A stretch of DNA of 5,330 nt from NCBI GenBank assembly GCA_018713755.1, contig DVOG01000083.1, forward strand, positions 1 through 5,330, given 5' to 3'. The stretch comes from Candidatus Spyradosoma merdigallinarum (lineage in GTDB: Bacteria; Verrucomicrobiota; Verrucomicrobiia; Opitutales; UBA953). This document shows, in pieces, positions 5,262 to 5,330 of this stretch. The notes beneath the pieces are model-generated. The model had not been told where the DNA came from. It searched no databases and saw only the letters and a program-made list of their open reading frames with translations. Both the position numbers and the translations under genes were made by a program. The stretch's first letter is position 1; the number at the start of each line of letters is the position of its first letter.

Positions 5262-5263
5262 GT

Positions 5264-5330
5264 TCAGCGCCGGCTGCGCTGCCGCAGAGCCTCGAAGAGA
5301 AAAATCGCCGCCGCGGTCGCGACGTTCAGC
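5264..5330 (-). CDS. TrmH/SpoU-family RNA 2'-O-methyltransferase, C-terminal fragment
   Basis: Only the last 21 complete residues and the stop are in the window: LNVATAAAIFLFEALRQR followed by SRR. This matches the C-terminal signature of the SpoU/TrmH branch of the SPOUT superfamily, typically S-L-N-V-x-x-A-x-x-x-x-x-Y/F-E-x-x-R-Q. That element forms part of the knotted SAM-binding site of enzymes that methylate ribose 2'-OH of tRNA or 23S rRNA (TrmH, RlmB, TrmL). The one base retained from the preceding codon is G, compatible with a serine TCG. The gene begins beyond the window edge, so it is partial because of the window and not because of a mutation. The exact RNA target cannot be decided from this fragment. 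It is upstream of and co-directional with orf54 and hisS. Confidence 0.75.
   Translation of the reverse strand, partial: LNVATAAAIFLFEALRQRSRR

Overview
The window is a GC-rich bacterial chromosome segment with six genes, all on the minus strand, so transcription runs from the high-coordinate end to the low one. In that order they are: the last codons of a TrmH/SpoU-type RNA 2'-O-methyltransferase (partial); a 54-residue single-span membrane protein with a GTG start; hisS (histidyl-tRNA synthetase); an 89-residue single-span membrane protein; rimO (ribosomal protein S12 methylthiotransferase); and a 598-residue sugar-porter-type MFS transporter. Gaps are 3 to about 70 bases and no convincing terminator is visible, so one transcription unit or two overlapping ones is plausible. 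A weak promoter-like pair lies just ahead of the transporter.

The core theme is translation: tRNA charging, ribosomal protein modification and RNA methylation. Two small unrecognised membrane proteins are interleaved with these genes, and the transporter sits at the distal end. None of the five complete genes has a recognisable Shine-Dalgarno sequence. The HisRS is of the variant type with an RPEMTPSLARL motif 2 helix and GFGMGD in place of the usual motif 3 GLER. Together these point loosely to the PVC group (Verrucomicrobiota/Lentisphaerota-like), but this is inference from family resemblance.

The strongest unexplained signal is at the DNA level. The 8-mer GTTCCCGC (or its complement GCGGGAAC) occurs exactly 16 times in 5.3 kb, against well under one expected at this base composition, and 15 of the 16 extend to the 9-mer CGTTCCCGC. 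Copies lie in both orientations, in all six coding frame/orientation combinations, and once in each of the three roughly 70-base intergenic gaps. Protein sequence or codon preference therefore does not explain it. It behaves like a highly iterated genomic word, analogous in kind to HIP1 of cyanobacteria or to DNA-uptake sequences. A cluster of three alternating copies in the 3' end of hisS forms two mutually exclusive 10-bp inverted repeats, each with an 11-nt loop.

Other oddities are a roughly 125-residue hydrophilic insert between TM9 and TM10 of the transporter, and a Cys/His-rich C-terminal tail on HisRS.
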